DNA of 58,887 bases from Acinetobacter sp. MB5 (GCF_003261585.1 NZ_POVU01000016.1:1-58887), one strand, 5' to 3'; shown: positions 20,901 through 29,615, numbered from the stretch's first letter. The notes: generated by a model not told the origin, from the letters alone. Numbers and translations: made by a program.

Positions 20901-21606
20901 TTTCGATGCGCGTGCAGTGTTTGGTTTATACCCTGCTCAGCGTACAGGTGCAGATACGGTGAGCGTGTTTGATGAGGCAGGTCAGAGCGTAACGCATACT
21001 TTTGAACATTTGCGTCAGCAATCAGACAAAGTCACAGGCAAACCAAACTTGTCTTTGGCGGACTATATTAAACCGACAACAAATCAGCAAGATTATTTGG
21101 GTGGCTTTACCGTGTCGATTTTCGGTGCGGAAGAGTTGGCAAATGAATACAAAGCCAAAGGTGATGATTACTCAGCGATTTTGGTTCAATCATTGGCTGA
21201 CCGTTTTGCCGAAGCTTTTGCAGAGCACTTACACGAGCGTATTCGTAAAGAGTTCTGGGGCTATAAAGCCGATGAAACTTTGGGCAATGAAGAATTGATC
21301 AAAGAAAAGTATGTTGGGATTCGTCCCGCACCTGGCTACCCTGCTTGTCCTGAGCATTCTGAAAAAGCAGCTTTGTTTGACTGGTTAGGTTCTGAAGCGA
21401 AGATTGGTACCAAGTTAACTGAACACTTTGCCATGATGCCGCCTTCTTCTGTGAGTGGTTTCTATTACTCGCACCCTGAAAGTGAATACTTTAACGTGGG
21501 CAAGATTTCGAAAGATCAGCTTGAGGATTATGCGAAACGTAAGGGTTGGTCACTGGATGTTGCGAAGCGTTGGTTAGCACCGAATTTAGATGATTCGATT
21601 GCTTAA
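17920..21606 (+). CDS. metH: cobalamin-dependent methionine synthase
   Basis: Transfers the methyl group of 5-methyl-THF to homocysteine through methylcobalamin. The 1228 residues carry all four modules: homocysteine domain with zinc ligands in [10 protein letters not shown] and GGCCGTTP (about 1-330); pterin-binding domain [15 protein letters not shown] onward (about 345-620); cap and B12-binding domain with the cobalt-ligand motif [10 protein letters not shown] (about 770); and the AdoMet-binding reactivation domain at the C-terminus with [15 protein letters not shown]. It is a single gene. The stop codon is followed 6 nt later by palindromic element A, which probably works as its terminator. 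Confidence 0.98.
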   Translation: MSTLNTLKRILSQRIMMLDGAMGTMIQQHKLQEQDYRGERFADWEHDLKGNNDLLVLTQPQIIQGIHEAYLEAGADIIETNSFNGTRVSMSDYHMEHLVPEINREAARLAKLACEKYSTPDKPRFVAGVLGPTSRTCSISPDVNNPAFRNITFDALKDNYIEATLALIEGGADIILIETVFDTLNCKAAIFAVEEAFKQLGRSLPIMISGTITDASGRTLTGQTAEAFWNSIRHANVISVGFNCALGADAMRPHVKTISDVADVYISAHPNAGLPNAFGGYDETAAQTAAFIREFAESGIINIAGGCCGTTPAHIRAIYEAVKDLPPRQVPETIPACRLSGLEPFNIYDDSLFVNVGERTNVTGSKKFLRLIREEKFAEALEVAQQQVVAGAQIIDINMDEGMLDSENAMVHFLNLVASEPDISRVPIMIDSSKWEIIEAGLKCVQGKPVVNSISLKEGYDEFVHKARLCRQYGAAIIVMAFDEAGQADTAARKREICKRSYDILVNEVGYPSEDIIFDPNVFAVATGIEEHNNYAVDFIEATGWIKQNLPNAMISGGVSNVSFSFRGNEPVREAIHSVFLYYAIKQGMTMGIVNAGQMAIYDDIPKELKDAVEDVILNRNQGESGNEATEKLLEVAEKFRGQGGAAKEAENLEWRNESVEKRLEYALVKGITTYIDQDTEEARLKSKRPLDVIEGPLMDGMNVVGDLFGSGKMFLPQVVKSARVMKQAVAWLNPYIEAEKGAGESKGKVLMATVKGDVHDIGKNIVGVVLGCNGYDIVDLGVMVPAEKILQTAIDEKCDIIGLSGLITPSLDEMVFVAKEMQRKGFDIPLLIGGATTSKAHTAVKIEPQYQNDAVIYVADASRAVGVATTLLSKEMRGNFIAEHRAEYAKVRERLANKQPKAAKLSYAESVKNGFKIDNNYLPPKPNTLGTHVLTNYPLATLVQYFDWTPFFIAWSLAGKFPKILEDEVVGEAATDLYNQAQAMLKDIIENNRFDARAVFGLYPAQRTGADTVSVFDEAGQSVTHTFEHLRQQSDKVTGKPNLSLADYIKPTTNQQDYLGGFTVSIFGAEELANEYKAKGDDYSAILVQSLADRFAEAFAEHLHERIRKEFWGYKADETLGNEELIKEKYVGIRPAPGYPACPEHSEKAALFDWLGSEAKIGTKLTEHFAMMPPSSVSGFYYSHPESEYFNVGKISKDQLEDYAKRKGWSLDVAKRWLAPNLDDSIA

Positions 21607-21611
21607 TTCAG

Positions 21612-21712
21612 AATCCTCCCTAACCCTCCTTTAAAAAGGAGGGGAAACTTTTACGTATCAAATGAATTACGTGACCGCTCCTCCCTTTTTCAAAGGGAGG
21701 TTGGGAGGGATT
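21612..21712. repeat. palindromic element A (CCTCC/GGAGG family), 101 bp
   Basis: A nested palindrome. The outer ends AATCCTCCC and GGGAGGGATT are inverted copies. Inside each arm is a further hairpin: CCCTCCTTT-AA-AAAGGAGGG on the left and CCTCCCTTT-TTC-AAAGGGAGG on the right. The whole can fold as a long imperfect hairpin or as two small ones. It starts 6 nt after the metH stop. A related element lies at 22374-22497. Confidence 0.85.
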
Positions 21713-21979
21713 AAAATTTGACAAATAATTATAGATCAGATATTTTCAACTGAATTCAGACACTACAGACTCATAAGAGCTGAATATTGATGAATATTAA
21801 ATAGAGATATTCTATTTAATAAGGGTTTGGTAACCGATATCAATTGGGCATTTTCCATAGGGAATGCAGTAGTGCCTCTTAAATAAAAGCATGGTTTTAT
21901 TAAGAGTTATATCAAATCCATGTATCCGTGAATCGATAGCCAAAACGACTTACGGCATTAAAAGCTTTAAGGAGTTTTT
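21713..21979. other. intergenic region upstream of the PD-(D/E)XK-like gene
   Basis: About 270 nt without a gene. A bulged stem (CTCTTAAATAAAA ... TTTTATTAAGAG, about 21877-21905) is the only structure seen, and the region ends with the strong AAGGAG site of the next gene. Confidence 0.4.
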
Positions 21980-22375
21980 ATGCCTGTTCGTCAGACTGCG
22001 CTTAAAGAACAAACCCTATCTCAATACAAAAATCATTCTTATGAATATTTGCTACTCTCTTGGCTCTTAAGTGATGGCTGGGATGCAAGTATGCCTAGTT
22101 TGGATGTATACGCCAAAACTGATATTCAAATTTTAGATGGACGCACTGTATATCGTATCCAAGTCAAAAGCCTAGATTCTGCAAATGATAATATTGTTGT
22201 TGAAAATAAATGGGAAGATGCAGATATTGACTATGTCATATATTTCTCTAGAAATGCAGAATGGGGCTATATTGTTCCAGCATTCAAAGAAAAAAAACGG
22301 AATTTAAAATCCCAAAACCATATTCGCTTTCATCAGCATCCTACTAATTTTCTTAAAAATTTCAATAAAATATAA
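21980..22375 (+). CDS. small PD-(D/E)XK nuclease-like protein, 131 aa
   Basis: Probably a nuclease-fold protein. After an N-terminal helix (YEYLLLSWLLSDGWDA), SLDVYAKTDIQIL and YRIQVKSLDS form the D...(Q/E)xK pattern of PD-(D/E)XK folds, like the small group resembling intron-associated endonucleases (PF11645-like). The substrate is unknown and activity is not assured. AAGGAG lies 6 nt before the ATG. Its stop codon overlaps the first bases of palindromic element B, so the gene is bracketed by elements A and B. Confidence 0.75.
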   Translation: MPVRQTALKEQTLSQYKNHSYEYLLLSWLLSDGWDASMPSLDVYAKTDIQILDGRTVYRIQVKSLDSANDNIVVENKWEDADIDYVIYFSRNAEWGYIVPAFKEKKRNLKSQNHIRFHQHPTNFLKNFNKI

Positions 22376-22497
22376 TCCTCCCCAACCCTCCTTTAAAAAG
22401 GAGGGAGCATCATGAGTCCAAGATTTACATTCAATTCGTGGGAAAGTCCCCTTTTACTTTATAAAGGTGAGAAACTACGTTTCGCAAGAGGGGGATT
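22374..22497. repeat. palindromic element B (CCTCC/GGAGG family), 124 bp
   Basis: The left end AATCCTCCCCAACCCTCCTTT with hairpin CCCTCCTTT-AA-AAAGGAGGG is nearly identical to element A. The right end, GAGGGGGATT, is the inverted partner, while the interior differs from A. The left end overlaps the stop codon of the gene at 21980, and the right end encodes the last residues of the DUF559 gene. Confidence 0.8.
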
Positions 22498-22855
22498 CCA
22501 ACCTCTGTTTCGTAATCCAATAAATCTGCTCCACCACCGCATCAGTTTCAGTCAAAATCTTCCTGTTACTAAACCTCAGCACCAAAAGCCCTAACTCACT
22601 TAAAGCCTGATCTCGAATTTGATCTGCTAGAAGCCCATCTTCCGTGTAGTGCTGTCCACCATCACACTCAATGACCAAATTCACTGCGGCACAATAAAAA
22701 TCCACGATAAAATTAAGAATTGGCTTTTGACGATAAAACTGCAATCCTAAAATTTGTTTACGGCGTAATCTTTGCCATAGCCATTGTTCTGCATCAGTCA
22801 TATTGCTGCGTAAATCACGCGATGGAAGTTTTAAGTTTTTGTTATATGGCTGCAT
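22475..22855 (-). CDS. DUF559 domain (Vsr-like) endonuclease-fold protein
   Basis: 126 residues with the standard DUF559 layout: LRSNMTDAEQWLWQRLRRKQ, then LGLQFYRQKPILNFIVDFYCAAVNLVIECDGGQH, then LSELGLLVLRFSNRKIL. The family resembles Vsr mismatch endonucleases; the acidic residue in IVDFYC and the E-x-D of IECDGGQH are the putative catalytic positions. No function is established for the family. The C-terminal ESPSCET and stop codon are read from palindromic element B, so the repeat has supplied the end of the gene. There is no clear Shine-Dalgarno. Confidence 0.88.
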   Translation of the reverse strand: MQPYNKNLKLPSRDLRSNMTDAEQWLWQRLRRKQILGLQFYRQKPILNFIVDFYCAAVNLVIECDGGQHYTEDGLLADQIRDQALSELGLLVLRFSNRKILTETDAVVEQIYWITKQRLESPSCET

Positions 22856-22957
22856 GAATACACTCTTGGTTTTTATCTTTTATTTCAAATATCTTCGCAT
22901 AATATCTACCAGATAAAAATAGCGCCCAGATCTTTGTTTTCATTCTTATTTTTATAC

Positions 22958-22987
22958 AAAGAAAGCCCCAACTCAGGAGCTTTCTTT
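22958..22987 (-). terminator. probable terminator of yaeQ
   Basis: Stem AAAGAAAGC / GCTTTCTTT around a CCCCAACTCAGGA loop, about 20 nt past the yaeQ stop. The T tail is short. Confidence 0.6.
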
Positions 22988-23007
22988 CACATCAAGTAGC
23001 GCAAAAA

Positions 23008-23538
23008 TTACTGCAACTTAATCCATTCAACTACTGCTTGACCAGCATCACTCATCAGCGTCCATTCACCATCCATAATGTTGAGCTGTAACTGCATGGT
23101 ACGCTCACATAAAGCCTGAATTGCAGTCGTGGTTTCTTCCGTTAACTGCCAAACTTCTACATTCTTTAAGGTTTTAAGTTTGCTATTGCGCTTATACCAC
23201 TCATCCACCGAACTGCCATAAGCAATCACAACAACCTGCTGACAACGCGCACTGGCTTTTTTGACTTTATCTTCATCAGGACAACCGACTTCAATCCATT
23301 TTTCAAGCAGACCTGTTAAGTCTTTCTGCCACAAAGCAGGCTCATTCACTTCAAACAAATCTTTGGTAAATTCGAGCTGCTCATCGGCATAGCGAGCAAA
23401 AGCCAAAACACGCACCATTAAGCGCTCGATGGTTTCTGAAGGATGCTGCGCCATCGTCAATTGATAATCACCGTAATTGTGATGATCCATATCTGCAATA
23501 TTGAGGTCTGCTTTATAAATCGTTGCTTTAAGTGCCAT
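23008..23538 (-). CDS. yaeQ: YaeQ family protein
   Basis: The 176-residue length and sequence match the YaeQ family (E. coli 181): it starts MALKATIYKADLNIADMD, followed by ETIERLMVRVLAFARYA and the LWQKDLTGLLEKWIEVG segment that forms the variant PD-(D/E)XK core. Its molecular function is not established. It is a single cytoplasmic gene with its own hairpin downstream. Confidence 0.92.
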   Translation of the reverse strand: MALKATIYKADLNIADMDHHNYGDYQLTMAQHPSETIERLMVRVLAFARYADEQLEFTKDLFEVNEPALWQKDLTGLLEKWIEVGCPDEDKVKKASARCQQVVVIAYGSSVDEWYKRNSKLKTLKNVEVWQLTEETTTAIQALCERTMQLQLNIMDGEWTLMSDAGQAVVEWIKLQ

Positions 23539-23663
23539 GTGCTACACGTTTTCTAAATAAAAATCCGCGCTTAGGATAACCAATTTTAGCTATCCGTGTA
23601 GAATATTTTTAAATTTGAATTGGGTTATTACCTAGATTTAGAACCATTCAAATTTAAAAAACA

Positions 23664-23693
23664 AAACCCTCAAACTTTCAAAATTGAGGGTTT
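23664..23693 (-). terminator. terminator of fsr-like gene
   Basis: Stem AAACCCTCAA / TTGAGGGTTT, 23 nt beyond the transporter stop codon. Confidence 0.75.
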
Positions 23694-23716
23694 CTTGATT
23701 GGCTCAAAGCTTTCAA

Positions 23717-24940
23717 TTATCGAACTTTAGTTTTCGGCAAAAAGACTGCTGCAAAACCGAGTAAAGGTAAGTAAGAACACAAATTAAAAACCCATGCAAT
23801 GCCATTAATATCGGCCAAATGTCCAAGCCCCGCTGCGGCAATACCACTCACCCCAAACATCAAACCAAACATTAAACCCGCGATCATCCCTACTCGACCT
23901 GGCACAGCTTCTTGGGCATAAACCACCATTGCAGCAAAAGCCGATGATAAAATTAACCCTGCAATAACCGACAAAACCGTTGTCCAGAACAAATCTGCAT
24001 AAGGCATGATGAGTGCAAACGGTGCCATGCCAACAAAAGACACCCAAATCACCGCTTTACGTCCAATCTTGTCGCCAATTGGGCCGCCTGCAAAAGTTCC
24101 CAACGCTACAGCAGCCAAAAATGCAAAGAGATGCAACTGAGCTGTTTGCAAGCTAATTTGGAATTTATGAATTAAGTAAAACGTGAAATAGTTACTAATG
24201 CTGGCAATATAGGTAAATTTGGCAAACATCAATACAGAAATCGTGCCTAATGCCATCATCAACTCACGCCCATGCAATTTAGTTTGTGCATGAGTTGCAC
24301 GCGCAGTCATTTGGGTTTTAGCATGTTGAACTGTCCAGCGACTCACGTTGGTTAATACCCAAATTGCAAATAATGCAAAGATCACCAACCATGCCACCGC
24401 ATGTTGTCCAAACGGCACAATAATCAAAGCCGCTAACAAAGGCCCAATCGCTGTTCCTGTATTACCACCCACCTGAAATGTTGACTGTGCTGTTCCAAAG
24501 CGCCCACCCGATGCCATTCGTGCAACTCGCGATGCTTCAGGATGAAAAGTCGATGAGCCCACACCAATCAAAGCCGCAGAAATCAGCAACATGCTAAAAC
24601 TTGGGGAAAAAGCCAATAAGCAAATCCCCAAAAGTGTCACCCCCATCCCCATTGGTAACAAATAGGGTTTCGGGTGTTTGTCTGTATAAAGCCCAATCCA
24701 AGGTTGCAAGAGAGAAGCCGTAATTTGATAGACCAGTGAAATTAAACCCACTTGGGTAAAATTCAGTGAAAAATTGGTTTTGAGCATTGGGTAAATCGCT
24801 GGCAGTACCGCTTGAATCAAATCATTAAGTAAATGCGCGAGTGCAACTGCACCCACGATTTTAATGATCATTCCCTGTGGTTGATGATACTGAGTCGCGG
24901 TGTTTGCGATCTCATCCTTCAAATCGATTGAGGACTCCAT
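23717..24940 (-). CDS. fsr: MFS efflux transporter, Fsr (fosmidomycin resistance) type
   Basis: A 12-helix major facilitator. Long stretches match E. coli Fsr from memory: AHLLNDLIQAVLPAIYPML, GSSTFHPEASRVARMASGGR, AQLHLFAFLAAVALGTFAGGP, GDKIGRKAVIWVS and VYAQEAVPGRVGM. A role as a drug/proton antiporter is known for the family; the substrate here is inferred. The open frame begins with a TTG at 24946, and the ATG at 24940 is preferred (407 aa). It is divergent from an AraC-type regulator that is its likely controller. Confidence 0.92.
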   Translation of the reverse strand: MESSIDLKDEIANTATQYHQPQGMIIKIVGAVALAHLLNDLIQAVLPAIYPMLKTNFSLNFTQVGLISLVYQITASLLQPWIGLYTDKHPKPYLLPMGMGVTLLGICLLAFSPSFSMLLISAALIGVGSSTFHPEASRVARMASGGRFGTAQSTFQVGGNTGTAIGPLLAALIIVPFGQHAVAWLVIFALFAIWVLTNVSRWTVQHAKTQMTARATHAQTKLHGRELMMALGTISVLMFAKFTYIASISNYFTFYLIHKFQISLQTAQLHLFAFLAAVALGTFAGGPIGDKIGRKAVIWVSFVGMAPFALIMPYADLFWTTVLSVIAGLILSSAFAAMVVYAQEAVPGRVGMIAGLMFGLMFGVSGIAAAGLGHLADINGIAWVFNLCSYLPLLGFAAVFLPKTKVR

Positions 24941-25038
24941 ACCCAAAACTCCAATATTGAACTGAGATGTTTATTGTAATTTGTCATTTATACAATTATC
25001 TTCCAATAATTAACGCTTAAGTGACAATTTGATTGATT

Positions 25039-25809
25039 ATGCCAAATACTAAATTCAAATCTGATTTAATCATCGGGCTGTCTGCTCAACGTATTTATAA
25101 AGACATCACCTACCCTCATGCTCATTTTCGAGCACAACTCCTCTATGCCTCGAAAGGCACGATTCAGGTGTTCACCAACAATCAGGTCTGGATTATTCCA
25201 CCTATGTGTGCACTTTGGGTTCCTGCACGAGCTGAACACAGTATGGTGTGCTTGAGTCACGTGACACTCACCACCGCATTGATTGAAGAACAGTCAGCAC
25301 AACAAATGGGAGAACACTGTTTTTTAATTCGGGTGAATAATTTATTGCATGAATTATTGATTCGGCTTAATCAGCTAGATCAACTACAAGCCACCGAACA
25401 AGTCAGTTTGCATGACCTATCAACCTCGTTGCAAATCTTAATTTTTGATGAAATTCACCGAGCCAATTCTCTGCCGATCCAGATCCCTTGGCCTAAAGAT
25501 CAACGACTCATCAAACTTTGCTCTACACTGCTTGACGCGCCACATGACGTCAAAGACCTGAGCACATGGGCAGATGAAATGGGTGCCAGTCCACGCACGC
25601 TGATGCGACTGTTTCAACGGGAAACGGGACTGTCCTATCGGGCGTGGATTCAGCAGATGCATATTGCTCATGCCTTAAGTCATATTTCAAATGGCGAATC
25701 GATTTCACAGATTTCAAGAAAATTAGGCTATAGCAATCTCAGTGCATTTAGTGCCATGTTTAAACGACATTTAGGGCAAACACCGCAGCAATTTAAAACA
25801 CGAGCATAA
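25039..25809 (+). CDS. AraC family transcriptional regulator
   Basis: An N-terminal cupin-like sensor domain (YPHAHFRAQLLYASKGTIQVF, VPARAEHSM; about 20-80) is followed by a C-terminal double helix-turn-helix: DLSTWADEMGASPRTLMRLFQRETG and SISQISRKLGYSNLSAFSAMFKRHLGQTPQQF. The frame begins with a TTG at 25033, and the ATG at 25039 is preferred. The 98-nt gap to the divergent fsr start must hold both promoters, so regulation of fsr and of itself is the simple inference. The ligand is unknown. Confidence 0.9.
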   Translation: MPNTKFKSDLIIGLSAQRIYKDITYPHAHFRAQLLYASKGTIQVFTNNQVWIIPPMCALWVPARAEHSMVCLSHVTLTTALIEEQSAQQMGEHCFLIRVNNLLHELLIRLNQLDQLQATEQVSLHDLSTSLQILIFDEIHRANSLPIQIPWPKDQRLIKLCSTLLDAPHDVKDLSTWADEMGASPRTLMRLFQRETGLSYRAWIQQMHIAHALSHISNGESISQISRKLGYSNLSAFSAMFKRHLGQTPQQFKTRA

Positions 25810-25833
25810 GTTTATTTGAATAATTTTTTGATG

Positions 25834-26265
25834 CTATTGAATTGAAATTTCTTGAATTTTAAGATGATGCATCATCTCGCGAATCATCACAAAATAAACA
25901 AAGACTTGCTGCTGATCTTCCTCAACCTGATGCAAGTAATAGCTTAAATGATCCACAAAATCATTAAAGGCATGTTCTAGCTGTACACGATCAATGGGTT
26001 CATCCGTCTTGAAAAATAACTGATTTAACCGTTTCATCATTGGATCAGAAGTCGCTGCTTTACTGTGTACTTGCCTTAATACTGGCTCGGATTCCAATAA
26101 TTCCTCAATTTGATAAATCATTTTCTCAATCGCCAGCTCAGACCAAACTCCCCTAACTAAGCTCTGTTGCTGAATAAAATCAAGACCCTGAGTCAGGATC
26201 ATTTTTTGTGAATTCCACTGAAGCTCAATTTTGTCGGTTTTAAGCGAAAATTGGAGTACTTGCAT
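25834..26265 (-). CDS. hypothetical protein, 143 aa
   Basis: I do not recognise this protein. It is soluble, acidic and largely helical, with a Gln/Glu-rich middle (QIEELLESEPVLRQVHSKA) and a C-terminal helix HYLHQVEEDQQQVFVYFVMIREMM. No signal peptide is seen. It is convergent with the AraC-type gene 24 nt away, with no clear terminator between them. Confidence 0.7.
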   Translation of the reverse strand: MQVLQFSLKTDKIELQWNSQKMILTQGLDFIQQQSLVRGVWSELAIEKMIYQIEELLESEPVLRQVHSKAATSDPMMKRLNQLFFKTDEPIDRVQLEHAFNDFVDHLSYYLHQVEEDQQQVFVYFVMIREMMHHLKIQEISIQ

Positions 26266-26369
26266 ATCAACGTAGCTACCATGAAATAATGTTCAGAGTA
26301 AAAAGCCCTTGTCAAATCATTCAAAGGCTTTTCATTATATGGGAAGTTAATTTTGACAATCTAAAAATC

Positions 26370-27320
26370 TTAGAATTTCATGATCCACTCGCCACGTACA
26401 TAGTAGTAATTATAATCAGGGCCACTAAACGAAGCACTATTGCTATAACCTGCATTCATACGAAAAAAATGACTGCCACGAACAGGGCTTTGCAGGTTTA
26501 ATTCAAATAACTGTGTTTGTTGACTAGATGCTTTATTGATTCTTTCCCGACCGATTCCCGTGGTAAAACCCGAAGTCCATCCAGCAAAGCGGTGGCGCCA
26601 ACCTAGAGCCAACATCGATTCTTCATAGTTTTTAGGATTAAAATAATCACCATCTACATTTTCTTTTGTACTATGGTAAGTCCGATAACGCGCTTGAAGT
26701 GTCAATCCCAGATCTAATGATGGCTGATAGATTAATTTAAGACGACCATGATCACGTCGATTATCATCTGAAAAAAATTGAGAACCGACCAATCCCACTA
26801 CAGTAAGATGCTCATTGATGCCTTGATCCATAGATGCACCAACAAAGGTAAAATTTACGCCTCGATCGAGTGAATTAGCGGTTTCAACCAGATCACGATT
26901 TGCAAATACTTCTATCGCGGTTTTTTTAGCTAAAGCTGCTCTGTAGCTTCCATCAAAGGTCAATATCGTATGGCTACTCTCTGTAAATAAACCTGAATCT
27001 ACATACCAACCATTTGCAGTTGCAGTATCTATTCTTCTGCCAATAAAAGATATTTTTTGGCCATCACGGCTCCAATTGCTTGATCTATATTGATAAGCTC
27101 TTGTGCGTACGCCGAGATAATTATCACCACTTTCATATTTAGGAAAAAATTCAGCAGACAACTTACGGGTTTGAAAACCATCACTGTCATCGCTAAAAAA
27201 AAACTCTGTTCCAGCAGCCAACTCTGAATCGCTTTGCTTCTGTTCATTTGCAAAACTGTTCATACTCATCAACATTAATAAAGGAAAACCAATCAGTAGT
27301 TTGATATTTTCCATCTTCAT
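26370..27320 (-). CDS. outer-membrane beta-barrel protein, partner of the GT2 synthase
   Basis: A 316-residue protein with a signal peptide (MKMENIKLLIGFPLLMLMSMNSFA, cleavage about residue 24). The rest is alternating aromatic/hydrophobic strands ending in a terminal aromatic residue (YYYVRGEWIMKF), the mark of an outer-membrane barrel; about 14-16 strands can be counted loosely. It lacks a TPR domain. The start overlaps the stop of the upstream glycosyltransferase gene (ATGA) and is preceded by GGGGGA. It is an analogue of the barrel part of PgaA, or of YaiO beside YaiP in E. coli; the function is inferred from context. Confidence 0.8.
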   Translation of the reverse strand: MKMENIKLLIGFPLLMLMSMNSFANEQKQSDSELAAGTEFFFSDDSDGFQTRKLSAEFFPKYESGDNYLGVRTRAYQYRSSNWSRDGQKISFIGRRIDTATANGWYVDSGLFTESSHTILTFDGSYRAALAKKTAIEVFANRDLVETANSLDRGVNFTFVGASMDQGINEHLTVVGLVGSQFFSDDNRRDHGRLKLIYQPSLDLGLTLQARYRTYHSTKENVDGDYFNPKNYEESMLALGWRHRFAGWTSGFTTGIGRERINKASSQQTQLFELNLQSPVRGSHFFRMNAGYSNSASFSGPDYNYYYVRGEWIMKF

Positions 27321-28627
27321 TTCGTCCCCCATGTTTTTCGTGTTCTCAATATTTCATCTAGATATCCAAGAACACTCGCTGGCTGCAACAAAAAGCTATA
27401 TGCCAGTACATATATAAAAAAACCGCTATAATTCTTACGAACTTTCAATTCCATGTCATTAAACATACGAAGCTCTATCGAATAGTTTAAGAGACCGAGT
27501 AAGATCGCCATTGGAAGTAAAGCCAATGTCACAATCCCAACAATCCAATAATAACCAAAACAAGCTAAGACCAGCCCAGGTAAAAACCCAAAGGTAAACG
27601 CCAAATCCAGCCAAGGGAAAAGTAAATTCCAATAAATAAAAAATGTCGATAACCGAGGTTTAATTAAAATAGATGGATGCTGGATAAATGCCTCCATCAT
27701 TCCTCTGGCCCATCGCTGACGCTGCCTAATAAATGTCTTAAGAGTCGTAGGTGCATTCGTAAAAATACAGGCATCTTCACAATGCCCAACTCGATACCCC
27801 GCATTGAGTAATGCCCAAGTCAGCACAATATCTTCACCAACACAGTGAGGCCATCCACCCACTTCAATCAAGGCAGCACGATCATAAAGAGAGAATGCCC
27901 CTTGAGCCACTAAGGTGCCTTGATACAAGGACTGCATGCGTTTTGTCGCTGAAATTCCAAGAAAATAATCCCATTCCTGAGTTCTTGTAAGTAAATTTAC
28001 CCTTGAATTGCGAACCAAAACTTTTCCAGCAACAGCTCGGGTGTTGGGTGGGTCAAGCACATAACGTTGAACAATATTAATCAGCGCAACACGGTGTAAA
28101 TATGAATCGGCATCTAACGTAACAATATAATCATGATCTGCTCGCTTTAATCCTTCATTTAAAACATGTGCCTTTCCAGAATTTTTTTCAAAATCAAGTA
28201 AACTGAGCCATGCATATTGTGCTTGTAAATTTCGAACAATGTTGGCTGTCTCATCTTTAGAGCCATCATTAATCACGATCACCTGTAATGCCCCAGGATA
28301 ATCCTGACGAGCAATACTCATCAACGTATCAGCAATAGATGTTTCTTCATTATAAGCAGCGATAAGAATTGTAATGCCTGGATAAGATGCAAGGCTCTTT
28401 CGACGTGGTCGTCTATCCATCATTAAGCTGATCGCAGCAAAAGAATTCATAAAACCTGGAATAATTGCGATGCCATAAACAAGAAAAATTGCAGCGAACC
28501 AACCAACCAGTTTAGAAAGATCATGCATCCAATTTTGGGATATCCATATTGAAAATGCTGTCCAGCAACAAGCACCAATAAGCGCTAAAATAAATTTAAC
28601 TCTTACGGCCACATAAAATCGAGACAT
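27317..28627 (-). CDS. membrane glycosyltransferase family 2, processive polysaccharide synthase-like
   Basis: A 436-residue inner-membrane GT2 enzyme. Two N-terminal helices (about 10-60) precede the catalytic domain: ILIAAYNEE, VINDGSKDETA, TLDADSYL (DxD-like), GEDIVLTW in place of TED, and RQRQRWARGMM (QxxRW). Three to four C-terminal helices follow (about 325-425). QxxRW and the flanking helices are typical of synthases that extrude their polymer (PgaC, BcsA, HasA types). The polymer is not predictable from this sequence. It is coupled by a 4-nt overlap to the outer-membrane barrel gene and separated from pgaABCD only by IS debris. Confidence 0.9.
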   Translation of the reverse strand: MSRFYVAVRVKFILALIGACCWTAFSIWISQNWMHDLSKLVGWFAAIFLVYGIAIIPGFMNSFAAISLMMDRRPRRKSLASYPGITILIAAYNEETSIADTLMSIARQDYPGALQVIVINDGSKDETANIVRNLQAQYAWLSLLDFEKNSGKAHVLNEGLKRADHDYIVTLDADSYLHRVALINIVQRYVLDPPNTRAVAGKVLVRNSRVNLLTRTQEWDYFLGISATKRMQSLYQGTLVAQGAFSLYDRAALIEVGGWPHCVGEDIVLTWALLNAGYRVGHCEDACIFTNAPTTLKTFIRQRQRWARGMMEAFIQHPSILIKPRLSTFFIYWNLLFPWLDLAFTFGFLPGLVLACFGYYWIVGIVTLALLPMAILLGLLNYSIELRMFNDMELKVRKNYSGFFIYVLAYSFLLQPASVLGYLDEILRTRKTWGTK

Positions 28628-29001
28628 CCCATTGCCCCCAAAAAGTCAAAATGCTTTTCAATCAAGTATAAAATTACTCATATAATTATAGATAATAGAT
28701 TAAATTATATCCAACTGAAAAATCAGTATTTTTGAGAAATTTATAATTATTTAGTCGAATTTCTTATGTACAAATCCAATTCGATCATTCATATTTTTTT
28801 CAGAAATAAATAGAAAATCATCAAAACCAAAAAATATTAGTTCTCATTTACAATTTTAACTGTACCCATATTTTCTGATTTATATTTGTCCCCTGTTTTT
28901 AATATGCATGCATCATCAACATCTGAAATACAAGAAATCAAAAAAGCTTTCTAAAATATAGTTCATGTAATACACAGGCATCTCAATCAACTTTTTTAAG
29001 T
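28628..29001. other. AT-rich intergenic region upstream of the GT2/barrel unit
   Basis: About 370 nt of very AT-rich DNA with no gene seen. It must hold the promoter of the leftward GT2-barrel unit; no convincing -35/-10 pair could be picked by eye. Confidence 0.4.
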
Positions 29002-29519
29002 GTTAAACAACTAAAGATATGGCGACAGTTTAGCGTGGAAGATCAGGTTCTCTTCTTTCTCAGTAATTGACGTGAATACCAAACCTTATTTCATGTTGCT
29101 ACAAGATATGGCGTTTCAGAGCCAAGGCATCCCGAATTGTACGTCATATTGAAGACTGTCTAATTCAGTCTAATTTGTTTAATTTACCGAAAAAATTACC
29201 TGAAGGTGAAAGCATAGACTGGAATGTGGTGATTGTAGATGCCGCAGAAATTCCGATCCAAAGACCTAAATTACAGAAGAAAAGTGATCGAGGCAAAAAA
29301 GTAGATACTTTTAAAGCACAAGCCGTGATCCAATACAAAACTCAGCAAATTCTGAGTTTATGTAGTCGTCATGGTGCTGTGCAGGATTTCGAGCTATTCA
29401 AACGTAACTTAAATCAAATTCCTGTTGATGCTTTTATTCTTGAAGATAAAAGCTCTAAGGAATTTATACAAAGTATCCGAATAACTTATTATCTAAAAAA
29501 CATTAGACTTTTTTCATGA
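29002..29519 (+). pseudogene. broken IS5-like transposase
   Basis: A degenerate DDE transposase. One frame reads LKIWRQFSVEDQVLFFLSN, then a TGA, then REYQTLFHVATRYGVSE. A frameshift follows, and the next frame reads SRIVRHIEDCLIQSNLFNLPKKLP and continues to VVIVDAAEIPIQRPK, which holds the first catalytic Asp of IS5-type enzymes. The second half of the catalytic domain is missing: after about residue 95 of the last frame the sequence becomes unrelated and runs into a palindromic repeat at 29504. It is not functional. Confidence 0.8.
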
Positions 29520-29615
29520 TTGCTTAAACCCTCTTTCTTTTTCTCCCTGAGTCAAATTTAAATATATTTCAATGCAGCGCAAGAGAAATAAAAAAGGACT
29601 TATGAAAGAAGTCTA
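29504..29615. repeat. MITE-like palindromic repeat, copy 1 (112 bp)
   Basis: The ends TAGACTTTTTTCATGA and TTATGAAAGAAGTCTA are inverted copies. The interior includes ACCCTCTTTCTTTTTCTCCC and GAGAAATAAAAAAGGACTTATG, which match the reverse complement of the repeat at 43243-43323. The ends can be read as GACTT.../...AAGTC flanked by a TA duplication. It overlaps the end of the broken transposase. Confidence 0.8.

Noticed and set aside
21980..22855. Toxin-antitoxin or restriction-modification pair
   Set aside because: The two genes are convergent, separated by a repeat, and have no methyltransferase or antitoxin-like partner. Both look like small nuclease-fold proteins.
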